From the NCBI GenBank assembly GCA_013150915.1, contig JAADJE010000022.1, positions 1 through 64,000 on the forward strand: a stretch of 64,000 bases of DNA, in the 5' to 3' direction. The number at the start of each line of letters is the position of its first letter. Position 1 is the first letter of the stretch. The notes under the pieces were generated by a model. It did not search any database. It had not been told where the DNA came from and saw nothing but the letters and a program-made list of their open reading frames with translations. Both the position numbers and the translations under genes were made by a program. Shown piece after piece: positions 17,074-27,590 of this stretch. This stretch comes from Gammaproteobacteria bacterium. GTDB taxonomy: Bacteria; Pseudomonadota; Gammaproteobacteria; BMS3Bbin11.

Positions 17074-17439
17074 ATGAGGTTTCAGAAAATACTCGTTGTT
17101 GATGATTCTCCGACAGAACTTCATTTGGTAGTCGACATGCTTAATCGACATAAAGTACCCGAAGTAGTTACTGCAACAACGGGTCTTGATGCCGTTGCCA
17201 AATCCCTGTCGGAAAAGCCTGATCTGATTCTGATGGATGTAGTGATGCCTGAAATGAATGGCTTTCAGGCAACACGAAAAATTAAAAAAAATCCGGAAAC
17301 CGCTGGAATTCCGGTCATCATCATTTCCAGCAAGGATCAGGAAACGGATAAGGTCTGGGGTAGACGTCAGGGAGCTGATGAATATCTGACCAAGCCGGTG
17401 AGAGAGGCAGATTTGATTAAGATGATGGAGGCGTTGTAG
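17074..17439 (+). CDS. pilH: Twitching-motility response regulator PilH
   Basis: A 121-residue REC domain with D10-D11, phosphoacceptor D55 in LILMDVVMPEMNGFQATRKI, and the TKPV lysine. SSKDQETDKVWGRRQGADEYLTKPV is the PilH pattern. A GAGAGG ribosome site precedes it. In Pseudomonas PilG promotes and PilH tempers PilB-driven extension; both are phosphorylated by ChpA. Confidence 0.95.
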   Translation: MRFQKILVVDDSPTELHLVVDMLNRHKVPEVVTATTGLDAVAKSLSEKPDLILMDVVMPEMNGFQATRKIKKNPETAGIPVIIISSKDQETDKVWGRRQGADEYLTKPVREADLIKMMEAL

Positions 17440-17448
17440 TCGTCACTA

Positions 17449-17991
17449 ATGTCACACAAACAATTACAACCACTTGAAATTCTCCAACAAATGGAGCAAG
17501 ACGTGTTGTCGGCGGATATGTCTCTGCCGGAAGAAATAGTCGTTGCTGAGCAATGGGTAGGCTTATCGTACAGAGTGGGGAAACTGCAGTTCGTCACGGC
17601 AATGGATCAGATTTCCGAAGTAGTGCCCTCGGCACCCTTTGCGATGGTGCCCAGATCACGGTCCTGGGTACGTGGTATCGCAAACGTCAGAGGTCAGTTG
17701 CTGGCGGTTGTTGATTTACAGGATTTTCTGGGTATGGATCCGGTAAATGTTGATCAGTACTCACGCCTGATTGTTATCAATAATGCCCTGCTTTCATGCT
17801 GTTTACTGATTAGCCGTTTGCAGGGTTTGCGGCATTTTGACCCGGTTGGTGATGGCTGCGACACCGGTGATCTGAGTGATCAGTTGGCCAGATTTGTTAC
17901 CGGTGCATTGGGTAGGGAAAAGGAGAAGTGGTTGGTGTTTGATACCGATCGTTTGGTAGAGGAAAAAAGTTTTCTAAACGCTGCGGCGTGA
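17449..17991 (+). CDS. pilI: CheW-like adaptor PilI
   Basis: A 180-residue CheW domain: VGLSYRVGKLQFVTAMDQISEV, VPRSRSWVRGIANVRGQLLAVVDLQDFL, YSRLIVINN. It couples the receptor PilJ to the kinase ChpA. It starts 9 bp after pilH. Confidence 0.93.
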   Translation: MSHKQLQPLEILQQMEQDVLSADMSLPEEIVVAEQWVGLSYRVGKLQFVTAMDQISEVVPSAPFAMVPRSRSWVRGIANVRGQLLAVVDLQDFLGMDPVNVDQYSRLIVINNALLSCCLLISRLQGLRHFDPVGDGCDTGDLSDQLARFVTGALGREKEKWLVFDTDRLVEEKSFLNAAA

Positions 17992-18050
17992 GAAGAAAAT
18001 ATGTACAGGATATGTTTACACAATAATTAGCTATTGTTGAGGGTAGTATA

Positions 18051-20135
18051 ATGGCAGAAGAAAGTGAGTTTCCAATGGATGACCTGGTAAATGCAGGTGT
18101 GGTCGACGTTGTACCCGGAGCAGTGTCCTCATCCGGTAAGGTGCGCGCGGCGCCGTCTGCATTAGGCAAACTGGTAAATAATCTGCCGCTACTGGGCATC
18201 GGCATGGTGGTCTCGGTAATCGGCCTGGTTGGTGTGCTTATGTGGCAGACGAAGATAACTACCCTGCAGTCCGGTTATGTTGAAGAATCCAGCCTGCTGC
18301 TGATGTTGTCGCAACGGGTAGCCAAAGATGCGCGGGAAGCTGTGTTGGGTAATGAAGAGGCATTTGCCACACTGCAGGATTCAAAAAACAGAATTAACAG
18401 CATTCTACACACACTGGTTAAAGGCGATGACAGACTACCGCCTTCACCGGATACAGTTAAGGATACCCTACAGCCAGTAAAAGATTTGTGGAGTGCACTG
18501 GACTCGGATGTGACGGCTATTCTTACCAACAAACCGGCACTGTTGTCCATTCGTGAGAACGTGGCGTCAATCAACCAGCTTTCGCCTCTGTTACTGGCGA
18601 TGTCGGATGAGGTCGTTGAGGCACTGATCGCTGAAAATGCACCACAGAAGATTGTATCAAGGGCAGGTACGCAGCGTACCTGGAGTCAGCGAATCACCAA
18701 GGATGTAAACGTGTTTGCTCTTGGCGGCATGGATGCGGCTGTTGCAGCGACCCAGTTTGGTAAAGATGCTAAATTGTTTAAACGTATTAATCGTGGACTG
18801 CGTAGGAAAGCCAGCCCTGCCGTTATTGAAAAAATTGATGCATCGGATGAGGTGTTTAACCAGCTGAATGAGTTTATACAGGCTGCACAGCAGGTGGTGA
18901 CCGAGTTCTTTGTATCGCAACGATCTGCGCAACGTATTACAGAAAATTCGGAGAAGTTTCTGGTAGAGATTGAAGCGCTGGTAGGCAGTTACCAGAACCT
19001 CTACGGGAACATTAAATATCTAAACGTCCTGCCTTTTGTCTTAGGTGGCGCGGCACTGCTTTTCTTTCTGCTGTTCATCCGCTCGCTGGTGGCGAGTGCC
19101 CGACAACGGGAGTTTGAGAGCAATGAACAAAACAGAGAGGCACAGGCGGCTATTCTAAAGCTGCTTGATGAAATGGGTGATCTTGCTGACGGTGACCTGA
19201 CTATCGAAGCAGAAGTAACGGACCAGGTGACAGGTGCTATTGCCGATTCCATGAACTATGCGGTACTGGAAATGCGCACATTGGTAATGCAGATCAATGA
19301 TGCATCGGCCCAGGTGACAACGGAATCTGAGGGTACGCGTGAAAAAACGATTGCACTGCAGGCACAGACAGGTCAGCAGTCCGAAGAGATTGGTACAGCG
19401 ACAGAATCTATTGTGAGGATGGCACAGTCGATGGAGCAGTTATCGGAAAGTGCTGATGGATCAGCCGAAGTTGCTGACGGCTCGGTAGACCTTGCCAAGC
19501 AGGGGTCTGAAGCCGTGGCATCAACCATTCAGGGAATGAACAATATGCGCGACAAGATGCAGGAAACCGGTAAACGAATCAAGCGCCTGGGTGAAAGTTC
19601 GCAGCAGATTGGTGAAATCGTGGGATTGATCGACGATATCGCAGAACAGACAAATATACTTTCATTGAATGCATCAATTCAGGCCGCGATGGCCGGTGAG
19701 GCAGGGCGTGGCTTTGCGGTGGTTGCTGATGAAGTACAGCGGCTGGCTGAGCGTTCAGCGGAAGCAACGAAACAGATTGCTGACCTGGTCAATAACATTC
19801 AGGCGGATACCAATGAGGCGGTGAGCTCGATGGAAGATGCTACGCGCGAAGTGGTTGAAAACACTCGACTGGCAGATGAAGCCGGCCGTGCCCTGGGTGA
19901 GATAGAAAAAGTATCTGAAGAGTTGTCTACACTTATTTCTGCCATGGCGAACACCGCACGGCAGCAGTCTGAGGAAGCTACAAGTGTCTCTGGCACAATG
20001 GTTCATATTAGAGAATTAACAACCCAGGCATCCAAAACGACGACTGAGACGGCTGAATCAGTTGACAGGTTGTCAGTACTTGCTGGGCAGCTTAAATCTT
20101 CGGTTGCAGGCTTCAGATTGCCGGCAGAAGCCTAA
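18051..20135 (+). CDS. pilJ: Methyl-accepting chemotaxis protein PilJ
   Basis: A 694-residue receptor. A cytoplasmic N-tail is followed by TM1 (about 42-66), a periplasmic region with two PilJ-type four-helix segments (about 70-320), TM2 (about 325-346, [19 protein letters not shown]), a HAMP-like region and a signalling coiled coil. The hairpin tip is [20 protein letters not shown] (about 528-547). PilJ senses pilin or surface contact in Pseudomonas. Candidate methylation sites exist in the coiled coil, but no cheR or cheB homologue is in this cluster. Confidence 0.95.
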   Translation: MAEESEFPMDDLVNAGVVDVVPGAVSSSGKVRAAPSALGKLVNNLPLLGIGMVVSVIGLVGVLMWQTKITTLQSGYVEESSLLLMLSQRVAKDAREAVLGNEEAFATLQDSKNRINSILHTLVKGDDRLPPSPDTVKDTLQPVKDLWSALDSDVTAILTNKPALLSIRENVASINQLSPLLLAMSDEVVEALIAENAPQKIVSRAGTQRTWSQRITKDVNVFALGGMDAAVAATQFGKDAKLFKRINRGLRRKASPAVIEKIDASDEVFNQLNEFIQAAQQVVTEFFVSQRSAQRITENSEKFLVEIEALVGSYQNLYGNIKYLNVLPFVLGGAALLFFLLFIRSLVASARQREFESNEQNREAQAAILKLLDEMGDLADGDLTIEAEVTDQVTGAIADSMNYAVLEMRTLVMQINDASAQVTTESEGTREKTIALQAQTGQQSEEIGTATESIVRMAQSMEQLSESADGSAEVADGSVDLAKQGSEAVASTIQGMNNMRDKMQETGKRIKRLGESSQQIGEIVGLIDDIAEQTNILSLNASIQAAMAGEAGRGFAVVADEVQRLAERSAEATKQIADLVNNIQADTNEAVSSMEDATREVVENTRLADEAGRALGEIEKVSEELSTLISAMANTARQQSEEATSVSGTMVHIRELTTQASKTTTETAESVDRLSVLAGQLKSSVAGFRLPAEA

Positions 20136-20186
20136 TATCCACACGAGCAGTAATTACTTGTTCCTTTATCCCGGCCTGGTGAAGAC

Positions 20187-23100
20187 ATGAGTCGAGTAGA
20201 CCCCAGTACATTCAGTTGGGTTAAAGATGAGATAGACGAGTCAATTAAACAGGCTCGCTTATCATTGGAGGCCTTTTCCACCTCTACTGACGATACTAGC
20301 CAGATGCGTATGGCCGTTGCTTTTCTGCATCAGGTTTCAGGCACATTACAAATCGTCGAACTTGATGGCGCCGCCAGGCTGGTTAACGAACTTGAACTGG
20401 TATGTGAGGGACTCATTGATGAAAGTATTCCTGCCAGTGAAGAAAACCTGGATACACTGAGCAGAGGTGTATTAAGCCTTAGTACGTATATTTCACAACT
20501 CCATGCCGGTTACCCTGATTCCATCGTCGCTCTGACAGACCTGGTTAACGAATTGCGATCGACACGTGATGCGGACCTCGTCAGTGAGTTTGAACTGTTT
20601 AACCCGGAGCTGAATATTTTTCCAGAGATATCCGGTGTCAGGCCCGCACGTTTAAGTGATGAAAACTTTATTTCTGAGGCCAGCCAGGCGCGTAAGCAAT
20701 TGCTTGCGACGATGGTAAGCTGGTTTAAACAGAAGGAGGAGAAGCAGTCACTAAACACTATCCTTCTGTTATTTACACACCTGAAAAATATCTCCCGTTT
20801 CGACGTCACCTCACAATTATGGTGGGTAGCTACCGCGCTAACTGAGGCATTGCGTGATGGTGGTATTGACAGTACAGAGAATGAAGTCAGACGATTTTTT
20901 GCCACGCTAGAGCAGGAACTGAAACGTATCGTTATCAATGGTGAGTCTGTACTGGTCAAAACACCACTTGAAGCCCTTTTGCGAAGGATGCTGTTCCTGA
21001 TCGGTAAGGCAGCAAGCCGTGGCCCGCTGGTAACTGAAGTTGTGTATGCTTTTGAACTTGATGAACAGGTCAGTGGCAAGCCAACTAAGGATACAGGCAC
21101 TATATTTGAAGCAACAAGTCCCGACGTGCTGCGGCCGATTATGAAAGCACTGGGAGAGGAACTCTCTGTTGCGGAGGGCCATCTCAACGACTATTTTGAT
21201 AGTGAAAAATCTGACAAATCGGTAGAGCATTTACTTTCCAGCCTGGATAAGATTCGTGGTGCAGTTGAGGTAATAAACAAGAAAAAACTCCGCCTCCTGG
21301 TTGAAGAAATTTCGCATACAGCCCTTGCCTATGATGCGGGCGCTATCGTAATAAATAATAATATCGCATTAGAGCTTGCTGAAGGTTTATTGACACTGGA
21401 GAACGCCTGTAACGAGCTTGATGATCCGTCCTCCGACTGGGAAGAAAAAGTAGATCGAGCAGTTTCTGATTTATACTGGATAAGAACCGGTGAGCACATT
21501 GAAGCAAGTTCCTCCGAAGGGATCGGTATAGATATTGATGAGGAAGGGACATTAACTGATGTTGAGTTCTCTCAGTTAGTTAAGGTGGTGGCAGCAGAAA
21601 TTAACACCAACCTCCGGGACGTCGTCGAAAAGTTTGAGAAATATTCCTTAAATATGCACCTTAATGAAATTCTCAAACCTGTCCCCGATAAATTGCGCCA
21701 GATAGAAGGTGCATTACAGATACTTGAGCGTGAACGCGCAATTGAGCTGATTTCGTTGATCAATGAGCAGATCACAGGTATGGCCAACAGGCGTGTTAAA
21801 CCCTCAACTGAGCACGTGGAAACGACGGCCCTGGCAATAAGTGCAATAGAGTCCTATGCAGAATCACTGCAGCATGATCAACCAACCAGTGAGCTTATCG
21901 TAGAACGTGCAATGGAAGAACTGTTGCGCACAGCACCGTCTGATATTTCAGACCGGGAGACTGCCCTTGCGCGAGTTAAGCATATCCGTGATGAAGCCGA
22001 TGACTGGTTACGAAATCCAGAAGATGAACTTCATCTGGCCACCTTACGCAAAGATATGGCAGCCATTATTGCGCTTGCAAAGGGTAATAAAGACGAAAAG
22101 CTGGAGAAAATAGCTGATGAGGTTTCAAGCTTGGTCACTATGTTATCCACGGATCCCGATTTTCTTACTGATGACATAATGACGACTTTTCATCAGTCAT
22201 TATCAATACTTGAAAAACTTACAGAGCGATTGCCTGACGAGATAACCCTGTTTGAGGATAAACAGCGTGATGAACCTCAGCTTAACGAGATAGCCTCTAA
22301 AGATATTGATCTCGGCATTGAACTGGAAGAAATTGATACTTCGGAATTTGTTTCAGAGCAGGAGGCTTATGCTGAAGGCATCAATGAAGCCGATAGGGGA
22401 ATTCAGCCTACAGAGGATATAACAAGAAAACCGGCCATTTTTGATGATGAGATACTTGAGGTTTTTCTTGAAGAAGCCAAAGAAATCACTGCCAACTGTA
22501 GAGATCTTTTACAAAGGTGGGGGGCAGATATTTCTGATGATAAATCACTGGCAGATCTGCGACGAAGTTTTCATACCTTGAAGGGCAGTGGGCGGATGTC
22601 TGGTGCAGTCGAATTTGGTGAATTCTGCTGGTTGATGGAAGAATTACTCAACAATGTGATTGCCGAAAAGCTAGAAGTAAATGATCAGATGCTTGCTTTG
22701 CTTGAGGAATCACTCGATGTTTTGCCATCAATGATTGATGATCTTGAAAGGCATGATGAATCAAACATAGATGTTTCTTATTGGCAGGCGAAAGTAGAAG
22801 AAATCAGATGCAGTGAAAAGCAGCTTGCAGAAGTTGAAGTGACCGATACCACTGCAGATGAAGAATTAAAAGGGACGGCTTCTGTGAGTGAGGAATCTGC
22901 CGAGGAGTTGACAGCGGAGACAGGTCGTGTTGAAGCCGGGCCTGGAGGTGAGGAAGAAACCAAGGCCATAGAGGAGTTAGAGCTTGTAGAGTTAGAAGAA
23001 ACACCTGATAAAGCAGCTGATGTGGAAGATGCTGTTGATAGTGAGATTGATGCTGATGGCGAAGGATCTGAAATTATTCCCGGTCTACCGGCAACCCTCC

Positions 23101-26054
23101 AGTCTCCCACCGTTCGTGAAATCTATGCAACGGAGATAAATAAGCACCTGGATGATCTTATAACCGAAATCAGAAGCTGCAGTGAGAAAAAGAAGCCAGA
23201 GGTTTCTGATTCAATACATCGTTTGATACACACCCTTCGTGGAAGTGCCCGTTCAGTTGGTCTGGATGAGGTGGCGGATAGCTATGAGTCTGTGGAAAAT
23301 CTTTTGGATGGCTTAAGCTCTAGAAGCCTTTATTTAACAAAAGAGGATATCGATATACTCCAGACTGCATATGATTTAGGTATACAGTTACTTGAATCAG
23401 TACAGCAGCCTTCTGCACTGGAAGATCATTTATTGACAGGTATGTCCAAACTGTCAAATCTCTGTAGAAATAGACTGGAAAATCTACCTAATCCACAGTT
23501 ACATGACGGTACTGTTGAGATGCCCAGCTACTTTAATGTAGACGGTAGTGATGAACAGGCAGAACCGAAAGTGCTTGAGGAAGAGCCCGTAGAGGAGGTG
23601 GCTAAAGCGGCTGAGGAAGATACGAAGGATGTTGCGGAGGCGGTTGAGGAAGAACCTCTTGATGAGCTGGTAGAAATTTTCCAGGAAGAAACCATTGATT
23701 TGTTATCCCGTTTCCATGAGTCTCTGGAACTTTGGCGCAAAGACTCGGCTAATGAAGAAGCAAGTTCTGATCTAAAGCGCGTCTTCCATACCATCAAGGG
23801 CAGTGCCAGAATGATGGGGATTTCCAGTATTGGTAACCTTGCACATAATACTGAATCTATGCTTGATGAGGCGGAACGTGCCGGAAACGAAATTGATGAT
23901 TTTCTGTTTGATCTGATTGAGGAGGTTCATGACACCCTGCTGGCAATGGTAGAAAACCCTGTTGGTAAGGAGTTTGATATACAGGCAGACGAAATCAATC
24001 GGCGTTTACTGAATTACTTTTCAGAGGAAGAAGATCAAGCCGTCTTGGATGAAGTTTCCTCAGAGAAGTCTGCAGAAACAGAGGCGTCACAGCTTGCCGA
24101 GCCGGGTAGTGATACAGGAGAAGCTACACTTAAATCTGCCAGAGTAAAAAAGAGTGCCGTACCCCAGTCCCGGTCAAAAAGGGAGAAGTCCAGCGCGGAT
24201 AAACAGATACAGGTCAGAGTTGACTCAGAGTTGCTGGGTACTCTGGCAAACTATGCCGGTGAAGTCAGTATCGCGCGCTCACGTATTCAACAACAGGTTT
24301 CAAACTTTAAGGAAAATCTGGACGAATTACATAAAAACATTGAAAGATTCAACACACAGATTCGTGAGCTGGAAATTCAGGCGGATACACAAATACTTTC
24401 ACGTACTGGAACCGAGGTAGTGTTTAACAAAGATGACGAAGATTTTGATCCACTGGAATTTGATCGTTATACACAATTACAGTTTCTTTCCCGCAACCTG
24501 TCAGAGAGTTTGCATGACTTGATAATGATTCAAACCGGCATGGACAACTTTGCTGGTGATGTCGAATTATTGTTACATGAACAATCTCGCCTGAATACTG
24601 ATCTACAGGAAGGACTAACACAAACCAGGATGGTTGCATTTTCGACCTTGATGCCAAGGTTAAGGCAGTTGACAAGAAAAACATCACGCGAACTGCAAAA
24701 GCCAGTGAATCTAGAGATTACAGGTGGCGAAGTTGAGCTGGACAGAAATGTCATAGACCAGGTTGTCCCTCCACTGGAGCATCTGATTCGCAACTCCATT
24801 GCACATGGAATCGAGACGGCTAAGCAGAGAAAGAAACTGAAGAAGCGGGAAAAAGGTCTGCTTAAGCTCGATATCAGCCGTGAAGGAAAGGATATAATTA
24901 TCGAATTTTCTGATGATGGACAGGGTCTGGATCTGGATAAAATTCGCCACAAGGCAGAAGAAAGAGGTTTGCTGGATAAGGGGATGAACCCGTCGGATGA
25001 TCACCTGGCAAACCTTATTTTTGTACCCGGTTTTTCAACTGCTGACAGTGTCACCCAGGTTTCCGGGCGAGGTGTAGGCATGGATGTTGTCCAGAGTGAG
25101 TTAAAGAAAGTAGGTGGCTCTGTCTCGCTGACAACAGAAAAGAATGGGGGAACACATTTCTTTATCCGCCTGCCCCTTTCAATGACAGTCGCGCAGGCAT
25201 TGATAATTTCCTCAGGGGGGCATCGTTTTGCAGTCCCTCTGATGGCAATCCTGTCTATCACAATGGCGCATAGAAGCCATATTGTATCGGATGCCAGCGG
25301 TGAGCAAAGTGTCACTATAGGTGAAAAAACATACCCGTATATATCACTTGCTGAACGACTGGGCATGTTGGCACAAATGAGTGATGAAACCAAAACGCCA
25401 GCCCTGGTTATGAATGCGGCAACAGGGCCAATTGTTATTGGTGTGGACGAGTTAATACATTCCACTGAGATCGTGGTGAAACCAGTAGGCGTACAGATTG
25501 CATCACTTGATGGGATAGAAGGGGGAACAGTACTCAGTGATGGTGAAGTGGCATTGATTATTGATCTGGTCGACCTGTGGAATACCCGGCATGCTGAAAG
25601 AGATGAGATTGATCAGGCCAGTCTGGTGGCCAAACTGGAGGAGGATATCAGTCCAGCTACTGTTATGGTTGTTGATGATTCGTTGACGGTAAGACGGGTT
25701 ACTGAAAGAAACCTGAGTAAATATGGCATCATTACAGTGCTCGCAACAGATGGTATTGATGCGATGGAGAAGCTTTCTGATGAGGTGCCTGATGTTATGT
25801 TGGTTGACATAGAAATGCCTCGTATGGATGGATTTGAACTGACAGAGCGTGTTAGGGATGATCCTGTCTACAAGGATATTCCAATAATCATCATTACATC
25901 CCGTTCTGGCCCCAAGCACCGTGACAGAGCAATGGAACTTGGTGCAACGCTCTATCTAAGCAAGCCGTATCAGGAGCTGGAATTAATGAATGCAATCAAT
26001 TCTGTGTTGCCACTTGAAAGTTCACGTAAGATTAGTGCGATGATGGAGAGTTGA
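20187..26054 (+). CDS. chpA: ChpA/PilL hybrid chemosensory histidine kinase
   Basis: 1955 residues. The long N-terminal part has Hpt-like modules: a degenerate one with H48, and three good ones with phosphorylatable His at H796 (FHTLKGSGRM), H1015 (IHTLRGSARS) and H1201 (FHTIKGSARM). Acidic Glu-rich linkers separate them (about 880-970 and 1125-1155). The CheA core follows: dimerisation (about 1340-1460), ATPase with N-box HLIRNSIAHGIE (N1536), DDGQGLDLDKI and GRGVGMDVVQSELKKVGG, a CheW-like domain (about 1660-1800) and a C-terminal REC with phosphoacceptor D1874 (VDIEMPRMDGFEL). Pseudomonas ChpA is longer (about 2470 residues, more Hpt-type modules). It phosphorylates PilG and PilH. Confidence 0.95.
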   Translation: MSRVDPSTFSWVKDEIDESIKQARLSLEAFSTSTDDTSQMRMAVAFLHQVSGTLQIVELDGAARLVNELELVCEGLIDESIPASEENLDTLSRGVLSLSTYISQLHAGYPDSIVALTDLVNELRSTRDADLVSEFELFNPELNIFPEISGVRPARLSDENFISEASQARKQLLATMVSWFKQKEEKQSLNTILLLFTHLKNISRFDVTSQLWWVATALTEALRDGGIDSTENEVRRFFATLEQELKRIVINGESVLVKTPLEALLRRMLFLIGKAASRGPLVTEVVYAFELDEQVSGKPTKDTGTIFEATSPDVLRPIMKALGEELSVAEGHLNDYFDSEKSDKSVEHLLSSLDKIRGAVEVINKKKLRLLVEEISHTALAYDAGAIVINNNIALELAEGLLTLENACNELDDPSSDWEEKVDRAVSDLYWIRTGEHIEASSSEGIGIDIDEEGTLTDVEFSQLVKVVAAEINTNLRDVVEKFEKYSLNMHLNEILKPVPDKLRQIEGALQILERERAIELISLINEQITGMANRRVKPSTEHVETTALAISAIESYAESLQHDQPTSELIVERAMEELLRTAPSDISDRETALARVKHIRDEADDWLRNPEDELHLATLRKDMAAIIALAKGNKDEKLEKIADEVSSLVTMLSTDPDFLTDDIMTTFHQSLSILEKLTERLPDEITLFEDKQRDEPQLNEIASKDIDLGIELEEIDTSEFVSEQEAYAEGINEADRGIQPTEDITRKPAIFDDEILEVFLEEAKEITANCRDLLQRWGADISDDKSLADLRRSFHTLKGSGRMSGAVEFGEFCWLMEELLNNVIAEKLEVNDQMLALLEESLDVLPSMIDDLERHDESNIDVSYWQAKVEEIRCSEKQLAEVEVTDTTADEELKGTASVSEESAEELTAETGRVEAGPGGEEETKAIEELELVELEETPDKAADVEDAVDSEIDADGEGSEIIPGLPATLQSPTVREIYATEINKHLDDLITEIRSCSEKKKPEVSDSIHRLIHTLRGSARSVGLDEVADSYESVENLLDGLSSRSLYLTKEDIDILQTAYDLGIQLLESVQQPSALEDHLLTGMSKLSNLCRNRLENLPNPQLHDGTVEMPSYFNVDGSDEQAEPKVLEEEPVEEVAKAAEEDTKDVAEAVEEEPLDELVEIFQEETIDLLSRFHESLELWRKDSANEEASSDLKRVFHTIKGSARMMGISSIGNLAHNTESMLDEAERAGNEIDDFLFDLIEEVHDTLLAMVENPVGKEFDIQADEINRRLLNYFSEEEDQAVLDEVSSEKSAETEASQLAEPGSDTGEATLKSARVKKSAVPQSRSKREKSSADKQIQVRVDSELLGTLANYAGEVSIARSRIQQQVSNFKENLDELHKNIERFNTQIRELEIQADTQILSRTGTEVVFNKDDEDFDPLEFDRYTQLQFLSRNLSESLHDLIMIQTGMDNFAGDVELLLHEQSRLNTDLQEGLTQTRMVAFSTLMPRLRQLTRKTSRELQKPVNLEITGGEVELDRNVIDQVVPPLEHLIRNSIAHGIETAKQRKKLKKREKGLLKLDISREGKDIIIEFSDDGQGLDLDKIRHKAEERGLLDKGMNPSDDHLANLIFVPGFSTADSVTQVSGRGVGMDVVQSELKKVGGSVSLTTEKNGGTHFFIRLPLSMTVAQALIISSGGHRFAVPLMAILSITMAHRSHIVSDASGEQSVTIGEKTYPYISLAERLGMLAQMSDETKTPALVMNAATGPIVIGVDELIHSTEIVVKPVGVQIASLDGIEGGTVLSDGEVALIIDLVDLWNTRHAERDEIDQASLVAKLEEDISPATVMVVDDSLTVRRVTERNLSKYGIITVLATDGIDAMEKLSDEVPDVMLVDIEMPRMDGFELTERVRDDPVYKDIPIIIITSRSGPKHRDRAMELGATLYLSKPYQELELMNAINSVLPLESSRKISAMMES

Positions 26055-26081
26055 GTATGTGTTACAGGAAGGGAGTACTCC

Positions 26082-26525
26082 GTGGTAGATAATACGATTC
26101 AGCCGGTACGTTGTTTGGTTGTCCCGTCAGATCCTGGTTTTCTGGTAATACCGAGTGCCGCTGTGGCAGAAATTGTCCCACTGGTATTTGATGAAGACTC
26201 GGCTAAAGGAAATATGCTTGGGGTTATGGCCTGGCGCGGTGTACAGGTTCCTGTTTACTCCATGGAAGGGCTGGCTGGATCAAGGATCCCTGTTTTTGGT
26301 AAACGCAGTAAGGCATTTGTTTTTTTTCCATGGAAGGGAATGAAAAAAAATACATTTTTTGCTATTGCTACCCTGCATGATCCGCGTCCCAGGTTATTGA
26401 CCCGTGATGATATTGAGGCGAGTGACGATGATCAGTCCAATAACACGTTCATTCGGGCCAGCTTTCTTTTTGATGGAGAACCCGCGATGATCCCTGACCT
26501 ACAGGCAATTTCACAGCAACAGTAA
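26082..26525 (+). CDS. chpC: ChpC-like CheW-family adaptor
   Basis: A 147-residue CheW-type protein (VVPSDPGFLVIPSAAVAEIVPL; GVMAWRGVQVPVYSMEGL). It starts at GTG 26082, with AGGAAGGG at 26066-26073 as the ribosome site. It follows chpA by 27 bp. It is the second CheW-like adaptor of the cluster and matches the place of ChpC in Pseudomonas. pilK (CheR) and chpB (CheB) are absent between pilJ and this gene. Confidence 0.82.
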   Translation: MVDNTIQPVRCLVVPSDPGFLVIPSAAVAEIVPLVFDEDSAKGNMLGVMAWRGVQVPVYSMEGLAGSRIPVFGKRSKAFVFFPWKGMKKNTFFAIATLHDPRPRLLTRDDIEASDDDQSNNTFIRASFLFDGEPAMIPDLQAISQQQ

Positions 26526-26532
26526 GTCTGGT

Positions 26533-26570
26533 GATAGAGGGGAGTCTTGTCTCTATCAATGGATTTTTTC
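26533..26570 (+). terminator. Terminator of the Pil-Chp operon
   Basis: GATAGAG (26533-26539) and CTCTATC (26551-26557) form a 7-bp stem, with an ATGGATTTTTTC tail, 8 bp after the chpC stop. The rest of 26571-26711 contains no gene that I can support. Confidence 0.6.
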
Positions 26571-26711
26571 AAAAGCAGGCCACGCCAATTCGAGGAAGTA
26601 TGGCCGTTGAAAAATATGTCGTCGGGACATCGCCCTCCGGCACGATTGCTTCAGAGGCCAATAATCATATGAATACAGAATCGCACACCGAGGGTGTACG
26701 CCTCTTATGCG

Positions 26712-27590
26712 CTACTGCCCGGCTGGCAATTCGTTCTCGTCCAGCATTTTGCTATAACCAAAATAATCTTTATTGCTGGATTTTTCAAACGGGTTGAGTT
26801 TGGTTTGTTTGAGCATTTTCTTTCCGCTTTCGCTCTTATCAGCGGTAAGGAGCCCTTTTAAAAGCTTCTCTCTAATTTCAGATGAGACAGTCGGAGAAAC
26901 AGAAATAGCCATGCCCGGTATTGAATCTGATGTTGAAACTACCGCAACCCCACCTTCACCGGCCATTTGCACACTGACGAGAGGTGTCGGTATCATTGCA
27001 GCATCAACTTTTCCAGACAATAACATTGACATCGCCTGTCCCGTATTGTCCACCTCTATGATGCTGGGCTGGCGCACCGGGTTGTTAAATAACTCGTAGA
27101 TTCGTACTGCAGCGATACTTGGTGGGCCAAGGGTCGCAATTTTTTTCCCTATCAGTTCACTGGCATCAAATACAAGGTTATCTTCACTGACAATGAGTGA
27201 AATACTGATGATTCCAGGTTGTTTTGCCAACACAGTGAAATCCTTATTCTTGTTGCGGTAATCGATAAAGTGTGCGGCATCCAGGGAAATATCATAGCTG
27301 CCTGTCTTCTGAGTTTCTGCCCAATAGGAGATGAAGTTCGGATAGGTCACGATATTTACCTTCCGACCCGTAAGCTTCTGAAAATAATCAGCCAGAGGCT
27401 GGAAGTTGGTACGCGTTTTCTGCTCTGACTGAAACGGTTGTATAACAAACCTTAATGGTTTCTGAGACTGTAATGGTTCCTGGGATTTTGCGGAAACCTG
27501 GGACTGTGCAGAGATAGGAACGATGCTTCCCAAGATAGTGATTACGATTAGAAGGTACCCTGCAGCCCGGATCTTCCTTGATGTGAACAT
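26712..27590 (-). CDS. PhnD-like (phosphate/phosphonate-type) periplasmic binding protein, orphan
   Basis: 292 residues from the ATG at 27590, which has AGAAGG seven bases before it; the frame opens at 27608. Signal peptide (AAGYLLIVITILGSIVPISA). The mature part is a type 2 periplasmic-binding fold: LRFVIQPFQSEQKTR, FQPLADYFQKLTGRKVNIV, YDISLDAAHFIDYR, IGKKIATLGPPS, VDAAMIPTPLV. No ATPase or permease gene is near, so it may feed a sensor or a distant transporter. It lies tail-to-tail with the Pil-Chp cluster and is clearly paralogous to 45863-46699. Confidence 0.85.
   Translation of the reverse strand: MFTSRKIRAAGYLLIVITILGSIVPISAQSQVSAKSQEPLQSQKPLRFVIQPFQSEQKTRTNFQPLADYFQKLTGRKVNIVTYPNFISYWAETQKTGSYDISLDAAHFIDYRNKNKDFTVLAKQPGIISISLIVSEDNLVFDASELIGKKIATLGPPSIAAVRIYELFNNPVRQPSIIEVDNTGQAMSMLLSGKVDAAMIPTPLVSVQMAGEGGVAVVSTSDSIPGMAISVSPTVSSEIREKLLKGLLTADKSESGKKMLKQTKLNPFEKSSNKDYFGYSKMLDENELPAGQ

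Noticed and set aside
20510-21187. 225-codon frame antisense to chpA
   Set aside because: Ser-rich shadow typical of antisense reading of a real gene.
26531-26797. Plus-strand 88-codon frame after chpC
   Set aside because: It begins in the terminator hairpin, overlaps the 3' end of the PhnD-like gene on the other strand and has no ribosome site or family resemblance.
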